Positions 52,624 to 60,666 of a DNA stretch of 64,000 bases are shown here, piece after piece. A model generated the notes under the pieces. It did no database searches. It had not been told where the DNA came from and saw only the letters and a program-made list of their open reading frames with translations. Both the position numbers and the translations under genes were made by a program. Source of the DNA: Spirochaetota bacterium (GTDB taxonomy: Bacteria > Spirochaetota > Spirochaetia > Treponematales > Treponemataceae); assembly GCA_023398165.1 (NCBI GenBank), contig JAEWSQ010000012.1, forward strand, positions 62,001 to 126,000, written 5' to 3'. Numbering within the stretch: position 1 is the first letter of the stretch; each line of letters starts with the position of its first letter.

Positions 52624-53210
52624 TGAATGCGCTTGAGGAATTAACAGAATCATTTTCAAGACTTCCGGGAATAGGCAAAAAAAGCGCATCCCGAATTTCC
52701 CATCATCTCTTAAAAACAGATCAGATATTTTTAGAAAATTTTGCACAACAGCTTGTCACTCTCCATGACAGAATAAAGCAGTGTTCGGTCTGCGGCTCAT
52801 ATACTGAACATGACCCCTGCCGTATATGTACTGACGCTATGCGCGATCAAACCCTGCTTTGTGTAGTCGAACAGCCCAGAGATGTTCAAACCATCGAAGC
52901 ATCAAGGGAATTCCGCGGTTTATTTCATGTTCTCGGAGCCCTTATTGCTCCTCTCGACGGTATTGGTCCTGATCAGCTTTCAATCGGTAAACTCATAGAC
53001 AGAATCCGTTCCGGTACGATCAAAGAAGTGATTATTGCGACGAATCCAACCGTCGAAGGCGACACTACCGCATTGTATCTTCAGCAGGTTCTCAAGCAGC
53101 TTCCCGTCAAAGTAAGCCGTCTTGCATCGGGTCTTCCTGTAGGCGGAGATCTTGAATATGCCGACAAATTAACACTTGCCCGCAGTTTCCGCGGCCGCAT
53201 TTCTTATTAA
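52623..53210 (+). CDS. recR: Recombination mediator RecR
   Basis: 195 residues. Helix-hairpin-helix LPGIGKKSASRISHHLL, zinc finger CSVCGSYTEHDPCRIC, Toprim domain LCVVEQPRDVQTIEAS...GLFHVLGALIAPLDGIGPD, and the Walker-like VEGDTTALYL with ASGLPVGGDLEYADKLTL. It loads RecA with RecFO during gap repair. Its ATG overlaps the ybaB stop (TAATG). Confidence 0.97.
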   Translation: MNALEELTESFSRLPGIGKKSASRISHHLLKTDQIFLENFAQQLVTLHDRIKQCSVCGSYTEHDPCRICTDAMRDQTLLCVVEQPRDVQTIEASREFRGLFHVLGALIAPLDGIGPDQLSIGKLIDRIRSGTIKEVIIATNPTVEGDTTALYLQQVLKQLPVKVSRLASGLPVGGDLEYADKLTLARSFRGRISY

Positions 53211-53219
53211 CAAAAAGAA

Positions 53220-53252
53220 AAGCCCTGCTGAGTTTTTCTTCATGCAGGGCTT
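53220..53252. terminator. Terminator between recR and flaB
   Basis: AAGCCCTGC and GCAGGGCTT form a nine-base-pair stem. The T-rich tract lies on the minus strand side, so it mainly serves flaB. Confidence 0.75.
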
Positions 53253-53280
53253 CCTATATGTTTTTGTATTAATCAGAAAA

Positions 53281-54141
53281 CTATTTGAGAAGACTGAGTA
53301 CCGACTGGCTTGACTGATTAGCCTGAGCGAGCATAGCAGTTCCTGCCTGGCTGAGAACCTGATTCTTGGTAAGTTCAACCATTTCACTAGCCATATCAGT
53401 ATCGCGGATCTTTGATTCAGCAGCCTGAAGGTTTTCAGCACCAATATCAAGACCTTTTACTGTGTAATCCAGACGGTTCTGATAGGCACCAAGATCGGCT
53501 CTTTGTTTGTTAATCTTTTTCAGAGCTTCATCCAAAGTTCCGATTGCACGGTTTGCTTCATCCGGAGCACCGAGGTTAAGGATTGTATCGTCTCCAACAC
53601 TCTTAAGATTAAGAGCTTTTGAAGTCATTGTTCCAATGAAAAGCTGGAGGCGCTGATCCATGTTTGCACCGACATGGAGCCACATAGATGCGGTAACAAC
53701 ATTTTCACCTGTTTCTTTTGCAAAGCGTCCGGTAAGCATGTTCAATCCGTTGAATTGAGCCTGGCTTGCAATGCGGTCAACTTCTGCAACAAGCTGAGAT
53801 ACTTCAACCTGAATCTGCATTCTGTCTTCATCAGTATATACACCGTTGGATGACTGAACTGCAAGCTCGCGGATGCGCTGAACTATATCGGTAGTACTCT
53901 GCAGATAGCCTTCAGTAGCCTGAATAAATGAAATTCCATTCTGTGCGTTTGTTGAAGCCTGATTTAAACCGCGAATTTGACTGCGCATTTTTTCAGAAAC
54001 AGCCAATCCAGATGCATCATCACCTGCACGGTTAATCTTCATACCGGAAGAAAGTTTTTCCATGCTTTTTGAGTTGGAATCGTTTGTAACTCCCAAGGTG
54101 CGGTTAGAATACATCGCGCTCATGTTGTGATTAATAACCAT
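53281..54141 (-). CDS. flaB: Periplasmic flagellar core protein FlaB
   Basis: 286 residues, no signal peptide, as for FlaB core flagellins. The N-terminal D0/D1 helices (MVINHNMSAMYSNRTLGVTN, then SSGMKINRAGDDASGLAVSEKMRSQ) and the C-terminal helix (LGAYQNRLDYTVKGLDIGAENLQAAESKIRDTDMASEM, ending QSVLSLLK) are typical of spirochaetes; there is almost no variable domain. The start is the ATG at 54141 with AAGGAG eight bases upstream; an in-frame start at 54165 precedes that site. Expressed from a sigma-28-type promoter with a structured leader. Confidence 0.97.
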   Translation of the reverse strand: MVINHNMSAMYSNRTLGVTNDSNSKSMEKLSSGMKINRAGDDASGLAVSEKMRSQIRGLNQASTNAQNGISFIQATEGYLQSTTDIVQRIRELAVQSSNGVYTDEDRMQIQVEVSQLVAEVDRIASQAQFNGLNMLTGRFAKETGENVVTASMWLHVGANMDQRLQLFIGTMTSKALNLKSVGDDTILNLGAPDEANRAIGTLDEALKKINKQRADLGAYQNRLDYTVKGLDIGAENLQAAESKIRDTDMASEMVELTKNQVLSQAGTAMLAQANQSSQSVLSLLK

Positions 54142-54265
54142 AGTATATCTCCTTGACAATGTCATTTGCAGGCTGGTCTCTCAATAAGCCTAACAAAGTA
54201 CTTTGAATTTTCAGTAACAGGTTTTTCCCTGTTACTTGTATATCGGAGACTGAAAATTTTTCTTA
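54129..54265 (-). promoter_or_regulatory. flaB sigma-28-type promoter and CsrA-like leader
   Basis: On the minus strand TAAG (54265-54262), 15 bp, CCGATATA (54246-54239) resembles the FliA/sigma-28 consensus TAAA-N15-GCCGATAA. Just downstream AGTAACAGG and CCTGTTACT (54236-54228 and 54221-54213) form a perfect nine-bp stem with ACAGGGA, matching the CsrA core ACARGGA, at the loop edge. A second CAAGGA overlaps the ribosome site. CsrA repression of flagellin through two such sites is known in Bacillus and Borrelia. Confidence 0.6.
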
Positions 54266-54270
54266 ACAGA

Positions 54271-54687
54271 TTATTTATTTTTTTTGTGACATTCCGTACA
54301 ACCGACAATATGAACATGATTTTTTGAATCTTTCCGGTTAAATAAATGTGCTATGAGGTAGCCTTCCTGCGGAATTGATTTATGACAAACAGGGCATTTT
54401 CTCCGCAAACCCATTTCTATATGTGGAAAACAGTGCGGGCATCCCATAATGGTACAATGCTGAGTAGTTTTACTTTCTGTATGATAGACTTTAGATAATA
54501 TTTTTTCTTTATCGACCAGCGGAGAACCGCAAACCGGACATTGCGAAACAACATTCTTCGGCCGTACAAATTTAAATTTTTCTTCTCTTTTTTTCTTTGA
54601 CCTGACTGCTGCCATCTGAAAAGCAAAAAAAAGAATAACAAGAGCTGTTAATACAAGAATAAAAATGATAATAAAATCAGCATCCAT
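54271..54687 (-). CDS. Membrane-anchored cysteine-rich zinc-ribbon protein, function unknown
   Basis: 138 residues. One N-terminal membrane helix (FIIIFILVLTALVILFFAFQM), a basic stretch, then four Cys pairs: CPVCGSPL, CTIMGCPHC, CPVCHKS and CTECHKK near the end. These look like two zinc ribbons facing the cytoplasm. I do not recognise a named family. It lies between flaB and rsmI; the distance from flaB's promoter suggests independent expression. Confidence 0.65.
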   Translation of the reverse strand: MDADFIIIFILVLTALVILFFAFQMAAVRSKKKREEKFKFVRPKNVVSQCPVCGSPLVDKEKILSKVYHTESKTTQHCTIMGCPHCFPHIEMGLRRKCPVCHKSIPQEGYLIAHLFNRKDSKNHVHIVGCTECHKKNK

Positions 54688-54727
54688 AGTACCGCATATT
54701 ATACACTCGTATGCAGAATTTTACTAC

Positions 54728-54756
54728 TTGCAGTAATAAAAAAAAGGCTATATACT
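54728..54756 (+). promoter_or_regulatory. Leaderless-type promoter of rsmI
   Basis: TTGCAG (54728-54733), 17-bp spacer, TATACT (54751-54756), six bases, GTG at 54763; no ribosome site at a workable distance. Confidence 0.6.
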
Positions 54757-54762
54757 TTAAAT

Positions 54763-55470
54763 GTGTCAAATTTATACATTATAGCAACACCCATAGGTAA
54801 CCTTGGCGACATAACAATGCGTGCACTTGAAACATTCAAGGCCGTAGATACAATAGCCTGCGAAGATACGAGGCACACGCTCCAGCTTTTGACACATTTC
54901 GGCATACGTAAGCCGCTGCTGTCCTGCAGAGCTCATAATGAAGAATATGCATCCGGGAAAATAATTGATCTTCTGAATGAAGGTAAATCTGTTGCCTTTG
55001 CAAGCGATGCAGGAACTCCGGGCATAAGCGATCCGGGAGCAGTCTTAGTTGACGAGGCAAGAAAAGCGGGCCATACCGTTATTCCCATTCCGGGAGTTTC
55101 CGCCTTTGCTTCTCTTATAAGCGTTGCAGGATCAGGCGGTAAAACAGTCATATTTGAAGGTTTTTTATCGCCGAAACCGGGAAGAAGACGTTCAAGGCTT
55201 AAGGAACTTTTAGAAACAGGCGATGCATTCGTTTTATACGAATCTCCGTTTAGAATAGTTAAACTTTTGGCAGATATTGCCGATATTGAAAGTGAGCGGC
55301 GTGTGGTAATTGGACGGGAAATGACCAAACTGCATGAAGAGTTTGTGGAGGGGTCTGCCGTACAAGTGTATGAAAACTTTGCTCAGAGAACAAAAATTCT
55401 CGGCGAGTTTGCAGTATTTGTATCAGGAAATAAAAAAGCTCAACTTTCAGAAAATAATACCGAAATTTAA
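54763..55470 (+). CDS. rsmI: 16S rRNA 2'-O-ribose C1402 methyltransferase
   Basis: 235 residues with the tetrapyrrole-methylase fold: IATPIGNLGDITMRALE, ACEDTRHTLQLL, CRAHNE, ASDAGTPGISDPG and IPGVSAF, followed by FEGFLSPKPGRRRSRL and GREMTKLHEEFVEG. It methylates the ribose of C1402 in the decoding centre. The start is GTG at 54763, the only start giving the conserved N-terminus. flgM follows 17 bp after the stop. Confidence 0.95.
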   Translation: MSNLYIIATPIGNLGDITMRALETFKAVDTIACEDTRHTLQLLTHFGIRKPLLSCRAHNEEYASGKIIDLLNEGKSVAFASDAGTPGISDPGAVLVDEARKAGHTVIPIPGVSAFASLISVAGSGGKTVIFEGFLSPKPGRRRSRLKELLETGDAFVLYESPFRIVKLLADIADIESERRVVIGREMTKLHEEFVEGSAVQVYENFAQRTKILGEFAVFVSGNKKAQLSENNTEI

Positions 55471-55487
55471 GGTAAGGCAGGTCGAGT

Positions 55488-55775
55488 ATGATAATTGAAC
55501 GGCTTGGAGGTCTTGACCCTCTGAAAAACGTACAAAGTTCTCAAAGAACGGTAAATAAAGCTCCGGTAAAAATGGGAGAAGACACTGTTAGTGTATCTGC
55601 AGAGGCAAAAGAAATGGCCGAAGCATATTACCTTTCAGAAGTAGCCTCCTCCACTCCGGATGTACGGGCAGATCTGGTTTCCCAGATTAAAGAAAAAATT
55701 AAAGATCCTTCATATATAAACAATGCTGTGGTATCTTCAACTGCAGACAAGTTTATGGATAGTTTAGGATTATAA
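55488..55775 (+). CDS. flgM: Anti-sigma-28 factor FlgM
   Basis: 95 residues. The C-terminal half DTVSVSAEAKEMAEAYYLSEVASSTPDVRADLVSQIKEKIKDPSY matches FlgM, which holds sigma-28 inactive until hook-basal bodies are complete. The N-terminal half is polar and probably unfolded. It lies 1.3 kb from flaB, which has a sigma-28-type promoter, so regulator and target are close together. A weak AAGG..AGG precedes the ATG; a terminator follows. Confidence 0.85.
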   Translation: MIIERLGGLDPLKNVQSSQRTVNKAPVKMGEDTVSVSAEAKEMAEAYYLSEVASSTPDVRADLVSQIKEKIKDPSYINNAVVSSTADKFMDSLGL

Positions 55776-55798
55776 GTAACAAACCCATGTTACTGACA

Positions 55799-55826
55799 GG
55801 CGGAACTGAGTTTCCGCCTTTTTTTT
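55799..55826 (+). terminator. Terminator after flgM
   Basis: GGCGGAA and TTCCGCC form a seven-base-pair stem followed by eight T. Confidence 0.85.
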
Positions 55827-55860
55827 AAAATACCGGACAGACATCTTTAGCGTCTGTTCC

Positions 55861-55875
55861 TTGCATTTAATGCAA
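55861..55875. promoter_or_regulatory. 15-bp palindrome upstream of the ADH-like gene
   Basis: TTGCATT-T-AATGCAA is a perfect 7-1-7 inverted repeat ending 15 bp before the start codon. ACAGAC/GTCTGT arms lie just before it. It may be an operator or leader hairpin. Confidence 0.4.
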
Positions 55876-55890
55876 TAAAGGAAGTCAATT

Positions 55891-57039
55891 TTGGCAGATT
55901 TCATTTTTAGAGTTTCGCCCAACATTATGCTCGGCTCATATTCCACCGCAAGACTGGGACAGCTGGTAAAAGAATGGGGAACACGCTACATGCTTATTCT
56001 CGATCCCGTTTTAAAAGATTTCGACATAGGTTCAAAAATTCAAAATTCCCTGTCTGAACGGAAAATTGATTTTTTTGTATTCGACGACATTCCCTCAGCA
56101 CCTGATACGAAATGCATACAGCAGGCCTTAAAACTGGCACGCGACGCGCATGTACACGGCATAATATCAGCAGGGGGTACAAAAACGGCAAATATAGCAC
56201 GTGCAGTTGCCGCCCTGTACAATGAAATTCATGATGTTTATGATTATGTTGACGGAGCAGTTCCAACAACAGCGCCTCTTCCCCTTATTACAATACCCAC
56301 TTCCATGCGCGATGCTTTCCTGTTTACCGAAGTTACCCCAATTACAGATGCCCGGAGCAATCAGATAAAGCTGTTGAGAATTCAAAGCGGGTTATGTAAA
56401 TTAGCTCTTTTCGACCCTAATTTAACCATCAATCATACCCCGAATCAAAGAGCTTCAATAGTTCTACAGACTCTTTGTATTGCAATAGAGGCGTATCTGT
56501 CCCAGAAATCAAACTTCTTCTCAGATACTATTCTTGAAAAAGCAATCGAGCTCATATCTTTTGCAATTGACGGTTCCCCGACATTGAACAATACGTCTCC
56601 TCCCGAAGTATTGCTGGCACAAGGCGGCTGTATGACATCGCTTGGAGTGGCTTTAAGCGCCCTAGGACCGGCATCGCTCATAGCAACTGCAATTGACTGC
56701 CGTTTCAAACTGGCAACAGCATTAACAACGTCCATCCTTCTTCCGTATATGATTGAAGAAGCAGGAAAATACAAGAGTGATAAACTGGCCAAAATAGCCC
56801 AAATTATGAGAATATCGTACACAACATCGGATCCTGCAACAGCAATCACCGCTCTGGTAGAAGCAATACGCAATAAAATTGCACTTTCAAATCTGCCCGC
56901 ACGATTAAAGGACCTATCTGTTTCAATTGAACAGCTTGCACTGGCAGCAGAAGATGCAGGGCAGCTTGAATTGATGAACGGACTCCCGAGATCTATGAAT
57001 GCTGATGATTTATTTGATCTTATAAAGCAGGCTTACTAA
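55891..57039 (+). CDS. Iron-alcohol-dehydrogenase homologue lacking metal ligands
   Basis: 382 residues with the Fe-ADH/glycerol-dehydrogenase outline (FRVSPNIMLGSYSTARLG, LPLITIPTSMRDAF, AIEAYLSQ, LTTSILLPYMIE). The usual metal ligands are gone: the DALTHAIEAY motif reads LQTLCIAIEAY, with Gln193 for Asp and Ile197 for His, and the later two His sites read GPASLIA and KLATALTTS. The NAD-binding GGGS.iD.AK reads AGGTKTANIARA. It is probably a non-catalytic or re-purposed relative. The start is TTG at 55891 with AAGGA eight bases upstream. Confidence 0.78.
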   Translation: MADFIFRVSPNIMLGSYSTARLGQLVKEWGTRYMLILDPVLKDFDIGSKIQNSLSERKIDFFVFDDIPSAPDTKCIQQALKLARDAHVHGIISAGGTKTANIARAVAALYNEIHDVYDYVDGAVPTTAPLPLITIPTSMRDAFLFTEVTPITDARSNQIKLLRIQSGLCKLALFDPNLTINHTPNQRASIVLQTLCIAIEAYLSQKSNFFSDTILEKAIELISFAIDGSPTLNNTSPPEVLLAQGGCMTSLGVALSALGPASLIATAIDCRFKLATALTTSILLPYMIEEAGKYKSDKLAKIAQIMRISYTTSDPATAITALVEAIRNKIALSNLPARLKDLSVSIEQLALAAEDAGQLELMNGLPRSMNADDLFDLIKQAY

Positions 57040-57054
57040 ATATCATCAGCTACT

Positions 57055-57084
57055 ATAAAAAGCCGGCAGCGCTGCCGGTTTTTT
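57055..57084 (+). terminator. Terminator with perfect GC palindrome
   Basis: CCGGCAGCGCTGCCGG (57063-57078) flanked by A and T runs. Confidence 0.85.
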
Positions 57085-57102
57085 GCATTTAAAAGGATTA
57101 TT

Positions 57103-57924
57103 ATGATAACACCGGATAAACTTTCGACATTACAGGGCGGACAGCGCAGAAGAAAACTGGCGCTGTGTTTCGGAGCACTTGAAAGAGACATAGCAGGAAT
57201 TGCGGAAAAAGGACATGAATACTCATATCCGTCCCTCCCGAGGACTGAATATACAAAAAAACTCATAGAAATAGTACTAAGCGATCCCCAGCTGCCTGAT
57301 GCTGCAGCAGCGGAACTTAAAAATCTTCTTTATGCACCCATGTTTGATGAAAGACGCGCCTGCAACTATGCAAGAAACTGCCTTCTCCAGCTCATAGGTT
57401 CTTTTCCTGCTGAATGGGATCTTGTTATAGCACCTCACAAGACCGATAAAGCTCCCGGTGAAATTGAGTCAAGAAATTTTTTCCCGGGTCTTTGCGTGTA
57501 TGCAGAGGACATCCGCTCGCCGTTTAATCTGGGGTCGATTTTTAGAACAGCCGAAGCAATGGGAGCAGAAAAAGTATTTATCTCGCCTCTGTGCACCGAT
57601 CCCCTGCATCCGAGAGCACTGCGCTCTGCCATGGGATGCATCGAAACAATGAAATGGGAGCGGCTTTCTCTTGAGGATCTTCCCGAAGATCTGCCGGTTT
57701 TTGTTCTGGAGACGGGCGGAACTTCTATTGAAGCATTTGATTTTCCTGAAAAAGGTATTGTTATTGTAGGCTCTGAGGAATTGGGTGTAAGTCCTCAGGC
57801 TTTGGAAAAAGCATCATACGGCAGAGTCACCATACCCATGACGGGAGTAAAAGCATCATTGAATGTCGGGGTAGCATTCGGTATTCTCATGCAGGCATGG
57901 ACGTCTCATATTCGCGGAGTATAA
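57103..57924 (+). CDS. SpoU/TrmH-family RNA methyltransferase (second copy type)
   Basis: 273 residues. An N-terminal helical part of about 120 residues precedes the SPOUT domain: YAEDIRSPFNLGSIFRTAEAMG (motif 1), VIVGSEELGVSPQAL (motif 2) and VTIPMTGVKASLNVGVAFGILMQAW (motif 3). It is only distantly similar to the SpoU protein at 18675 and probably has a different RNA target. AAAGGA precedes the ATG. Confidence 0.88.
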   Translation: MITPDKLSTLQGGQRRRKLALCFGALERDIAGIAEKGHEYSYPSLPRTEYTKKLIEIVLSDPQLPDAAAAELKNLLYAPMFDERRACNYARNCLLQLIGSFPAEWDLVIAPHKTDKAPGEIESRNFFPGLCVYAEDIRSPFNLGSIFRTAEAMGAEKVFISPLCTDPLHPRALRSAMGCIETMKWERLSLEDLPEDLPVFVLETGGTSIEAFDFPEKGIVIVGSEELGVSPQALEKASYGRVTIPMTGVKASLNVGVAFGILMQAWTSHIRGV

Positions 57925-59424
57925 TTATTCTTCCTGCTCTTTTTGAAATGCATTTTTAAGCTTTTCAGAAACTGCATCAAGCTTTTCTTTCGTTGTCAGA
58001 TTAAACTTTTGGAGCATCTCATTATCAAACTGATAATACTCAATATCGCCGTTTTCATAATGAGACAGCATATTTGCAAGATACACGACACTTGCGGTAT
58101 TAACAACAGGTTCTGGTGCTAAAAAAGGACAATGATGGTAGCGAATTGACTCGTAAATAATCTCCGGGAAATTCCATTTCATGCCTATTCTTGCGCCGAT
58201 TTCCGCATGATTTACACCGGCAACAAGCCGCTCCACAGTATCCACAGGGATTTCCTTCGCTTTACAAATATCTGAAAACTTTTGTAATACATCGGGATGG
58301 GCATTTTCAAAAACAACTTTACCCATATCGTGCAGAAGACCGCAGACATATGAATTGTCGACAACATCTAGTTTGGTGGAAAAGAAATTTCTGGCCAGAT
58401 TATAGGCATAAAAAGCAACCCTGTAGGAATGCAGCCATAAGTCTTTTTTCTGTCCTGTTTCATCTCCCAGTGTTTTTAGAGATCCGAGTGAAAAAAGAAG
58501 GTTCTTGATTCCTCTTATGCCGACAAGCTGTACCGCTTTAACGATGCTGTTGCACGGGGAAGAAAGCGAAAACGCGGCAGAATTCACAAGTTTTAAAAGG
58601 TCGGCGGTAAGAGTTATATCATTGCTTATCTGCTGTGCAATATCCGACAGTTTTGCATCAGGATCATTAAGCAGACGGTTTATGGAGGAAATGTTTTCCG
58701 GGAAAAGAGGCAGAGATTCAATGGATTCAACTATTTCTTTTGACGCCGACTCAATATGTTTTTCTGTTTCGGTACTTAACGGCAGTATTATGCGGGTAAC
58801 AGTTTCTCCCTCTTCACTGATAAATTGAAAATTTTCCTCGGAAAGGCCGATTTTTTGAAGCATAAGAATCATAATTATGAGTCCGAGACCGGCACCCTCG
58901 GTTTCATCCAATATTTGAACAAAAGCCTCTTCCACAGAAGTATACTGCTGGGCTCGCGCTAATTTATCGTGAATACGTTTATACTCAAAAAGCGTAAGCG
59001 GCGAGTTGTTTCTAATTTCGATCTTTATTTTCCCGTTTCTGGTATGAAGAAGGATTTTAATGTATAAACCTGCATTTTTTTGGAGCTGCAGGTAATGAAC
59101 AATATTCCCAAGTGTTTCAGTTTTAAAAGTCTTCATTCCTGCATCGTAATCTGTTTCATTATTTATATCGAGCTTTTTTTCATTAAAATACACGCGCTTT
59201 GTATTTGCTTTTTTTGCATTTGTCGTAAGCTCATTAACACAGTAAATAATGTACTCCGTCATATGTTCCTGATGCAGTTCCTTCATGTAGCAGGTAATGA
59301 CATCATGAATATACAACTCCATCTCATGCGGAAGAGTGTATGTTGTTATGAGCAGCGGAACTTCAGCTTCGATGGCTTTCTTAATTTTTACAGTATTAAC
59401 TAGTGTTTTAGCAGTTTCAGACAT
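57925..59424 (-). CDS. HATPase plus HDOD signalling protein
   Basis: 499 residues. Residues about 55-220 are a histidine-kinase-type ATPase domain with N box YCVNELTTNAKKA and G box DETEGAGLGLIIMILML but no dimerisation or His-acceptor region. Residues about 240-450 are an HDOD domain (LPLFPENISSINRLL, DITLTADLLKLVNSAAFSL, LVGIRGIKNLLFSLG, YVCGLLHDMGKVVF, HAEIGARIGMKWNFPEII). The HDOD retains HDMGK, so it could retain some phosphohydrolase character. Such fusions act in signalling, but the input and output are unknown. It is convergent with the SpoU gene. Confidence 0.82.
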   Translation of the reverse strand: MSETAKTLVNTVKIKKAIEAEVPLLITTYTLPHEMELYIHDVITCYMKELHQEHMTEYIIYCVNELTTNAKKANTKRVYFNEKKLDINNETDYDAGMKTFKTETLGNIVHYLQLQKNAGLYIKILLHTRNGKIKIEIRNNSPLTLFEYKRIHDKLARAQQYTSVEEAFVQILDETEGAGLGLIIMILMLQKIGLSEENFQFISEEGETVTRIILPLSTETEKHIESASKEIVESIESLPLFPENISSINRLLNDPDAKLSDIAQQISNDITLTADLLKLVNSAAFSLSSPCNSIVKAVQLVGIRGIKNLLFSLGSLKTLGDETGQKKDLWLHSYRVAFYAYNLARNFFSTKLDVVDNSYVCGLLHDMGKVVFENAHPDVLQKFSDICKAKEIPVDTVERLVAGVNHAEIGARIGMKWNFPEIIYESIRYHHCPFLAPEPVVNTASVVYLANMLSHYENGDIEYYQFDNEMLQKFNLTTKEKLDAVSEKLKNAFQKEQEE

Positions 59425-59523
59425 GTAAAATCCTGTTTGTTTAAAAACTTTCTGTCCTCTAACATATTACCATATTTATAATAAAATTAACAGTTTTTTT
59501 TTACTTTTTCACAAATATTACAG

Positions 59524-59552
59524 TTGTATGCTGTTGTTTTTTCATTTATTAT
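59524..59552 (+). promoter_or_regulatory. Leaderless-type promoter of the membrane hydrolase-like gene
   Basis: TTGTAT (59524-59529), 17-bp spacer, TATTAT (59547-59552), seven bases, ATG at 59560. The -35 box is weak. Confidence 0.4.
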
Positions 59553-59559
59553 GTGCTCT

Positions 59560-60666
59560 ATGACAGATTTACTTTTTTCACAGCTGCTGATAATTTTTCT
59601 TTGTATACCTCCTTTAGTCAGGCCTTTTGCGGGAACTCTTTCGCAGTATCAAAGTAAACGCGATACTTTCTCTGTTATTCCCGTTATTTCTTTGTTTATA
59701 TGTATTCTCTCCATAATTGCTTTCAACCTTGAACTCTCAATTTTAGTGCTCCTCTTGTTTTGTCTTCTTGTTTTTTTCCTTAACCTTAACCGTTTCATAT
59801 CATACTGCACACACATGCAGAGAGATTATTTTAACGGTTTCTTTAAATCTGTCTCGGCTTTATTACTTGCTGTGCTTTTTTTTATAGCAGGTACACTGAT
59901 ACTTTTTAGACCGGAACCGTTTAAAAATTCAGAAGCCTCATACAAACAAACCTTATATTACGGGTCTGTTTCACGGGGATTCTTTGAGAGAAATGATTTA
60001 CTTGATCCTTTAACAGCGGTAAAAACAGAATGTCTGCCTGTACATTATTCTCCCGATAAAGACGGAAATCTTCCCTGTGTCTTATATATACCCGATGTCT
60101 TTTGTACCGCTAATGACGCGCTTGAACAAATGCTTGAGCTTTCCCGGCTGGGCTACAGGGTTGTTTCCTTTGATTTTTATCCGTCAGACATTACTTACAT
60201 CAATACTTTTATAGATATTGCCCATTTCCGTTCTTTTTTTCAGCGTATGTACTACAGCAATGATCCCTCGTCTTTTAATGCGAAAGTTCCGCTCTTACAG
60301 GCAAACAAGGAAAGAGAACTGGAATCAGGACTGAGTATTCTTCAAAGCGAGGAATTTACACCTGTTTTTATTATTTCTGAAGGATATACTGCTGCAGGAG
60401 CGGAGCAGATTCAAAAGCGCTACCCTCAGGCAGTGAAAAAAGTTTTTACCGCTTCAAAAGAAAATGCATTATCAGCTGCAGATAACAGCCTCATGAGCAG
60501 TCTGAACAAGACAAAGCCTCTGGAATTTTTTCTAATTTCTCTTAGAAATGGAAAAAAACTGACTGATTCATGGAGTTTTTCCGGAATACGAAGCCGTATT
60601 ATAGGAGGCGGTATAATTCAAAGTACGGCTCAGCGTGCTCACAGCGCTTTTCAGGAGAAAAAATGA
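59560..60666 (+). CDS. Membrane protein with alpha/beta-hydrolase-like soluble domain
   Basis: 368 residues from the ATG at 59560. Four membrane helices fill the first 125 residues (LLIIFLCIPPLVRPFAG; SVIPVISLFICILSIIAF; SILVLLLFCLLVFFLNL; LLAVLFFIAGTLILF). The rest resembles a hydrolase fold (LPCVLYIPDVFCTANDALEQMLELSRLGYRVVSFDF) with PVFIISEGYTAAGAEQI in place of the usual G-x-S-x-G elbow, so catalytic activity is doubtful. It overlaps the NIF3 gene by 4 bp (ATGA). Confidence 0.6.
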   Translation: MTDLLFSQLLIIFLCIPPLVRPFAGTLSQYQSKRDTFSVIPVISLFICILSIIAFNLELSILVLLLFCLLVFFLNLNRFISYCTHMQRDYFNGFFKSVSALLLAVLFFIAGTLILFRPEPFKNSEASYKQTLYYGSVSRGFFERNDLLDPLTAVKTECLPVHYSPDKDGNLPCVLYIPDVFCTANDALEQMLELSRLGYRVVSFDFYPSDITYINTFIDIAHFRSFFQRMYYSNDPSSFNAKVPLLQANKERELESGLSILQSEEFTPVFIISEGYTAAGAEQIQKRYPQAVKKVFTASKENALSAADNSLMSSLNKTKPLEFFLISLRNGKKLTDSWSFSGIRSRIIGGGIIQSTAQRAHSAFQEKK

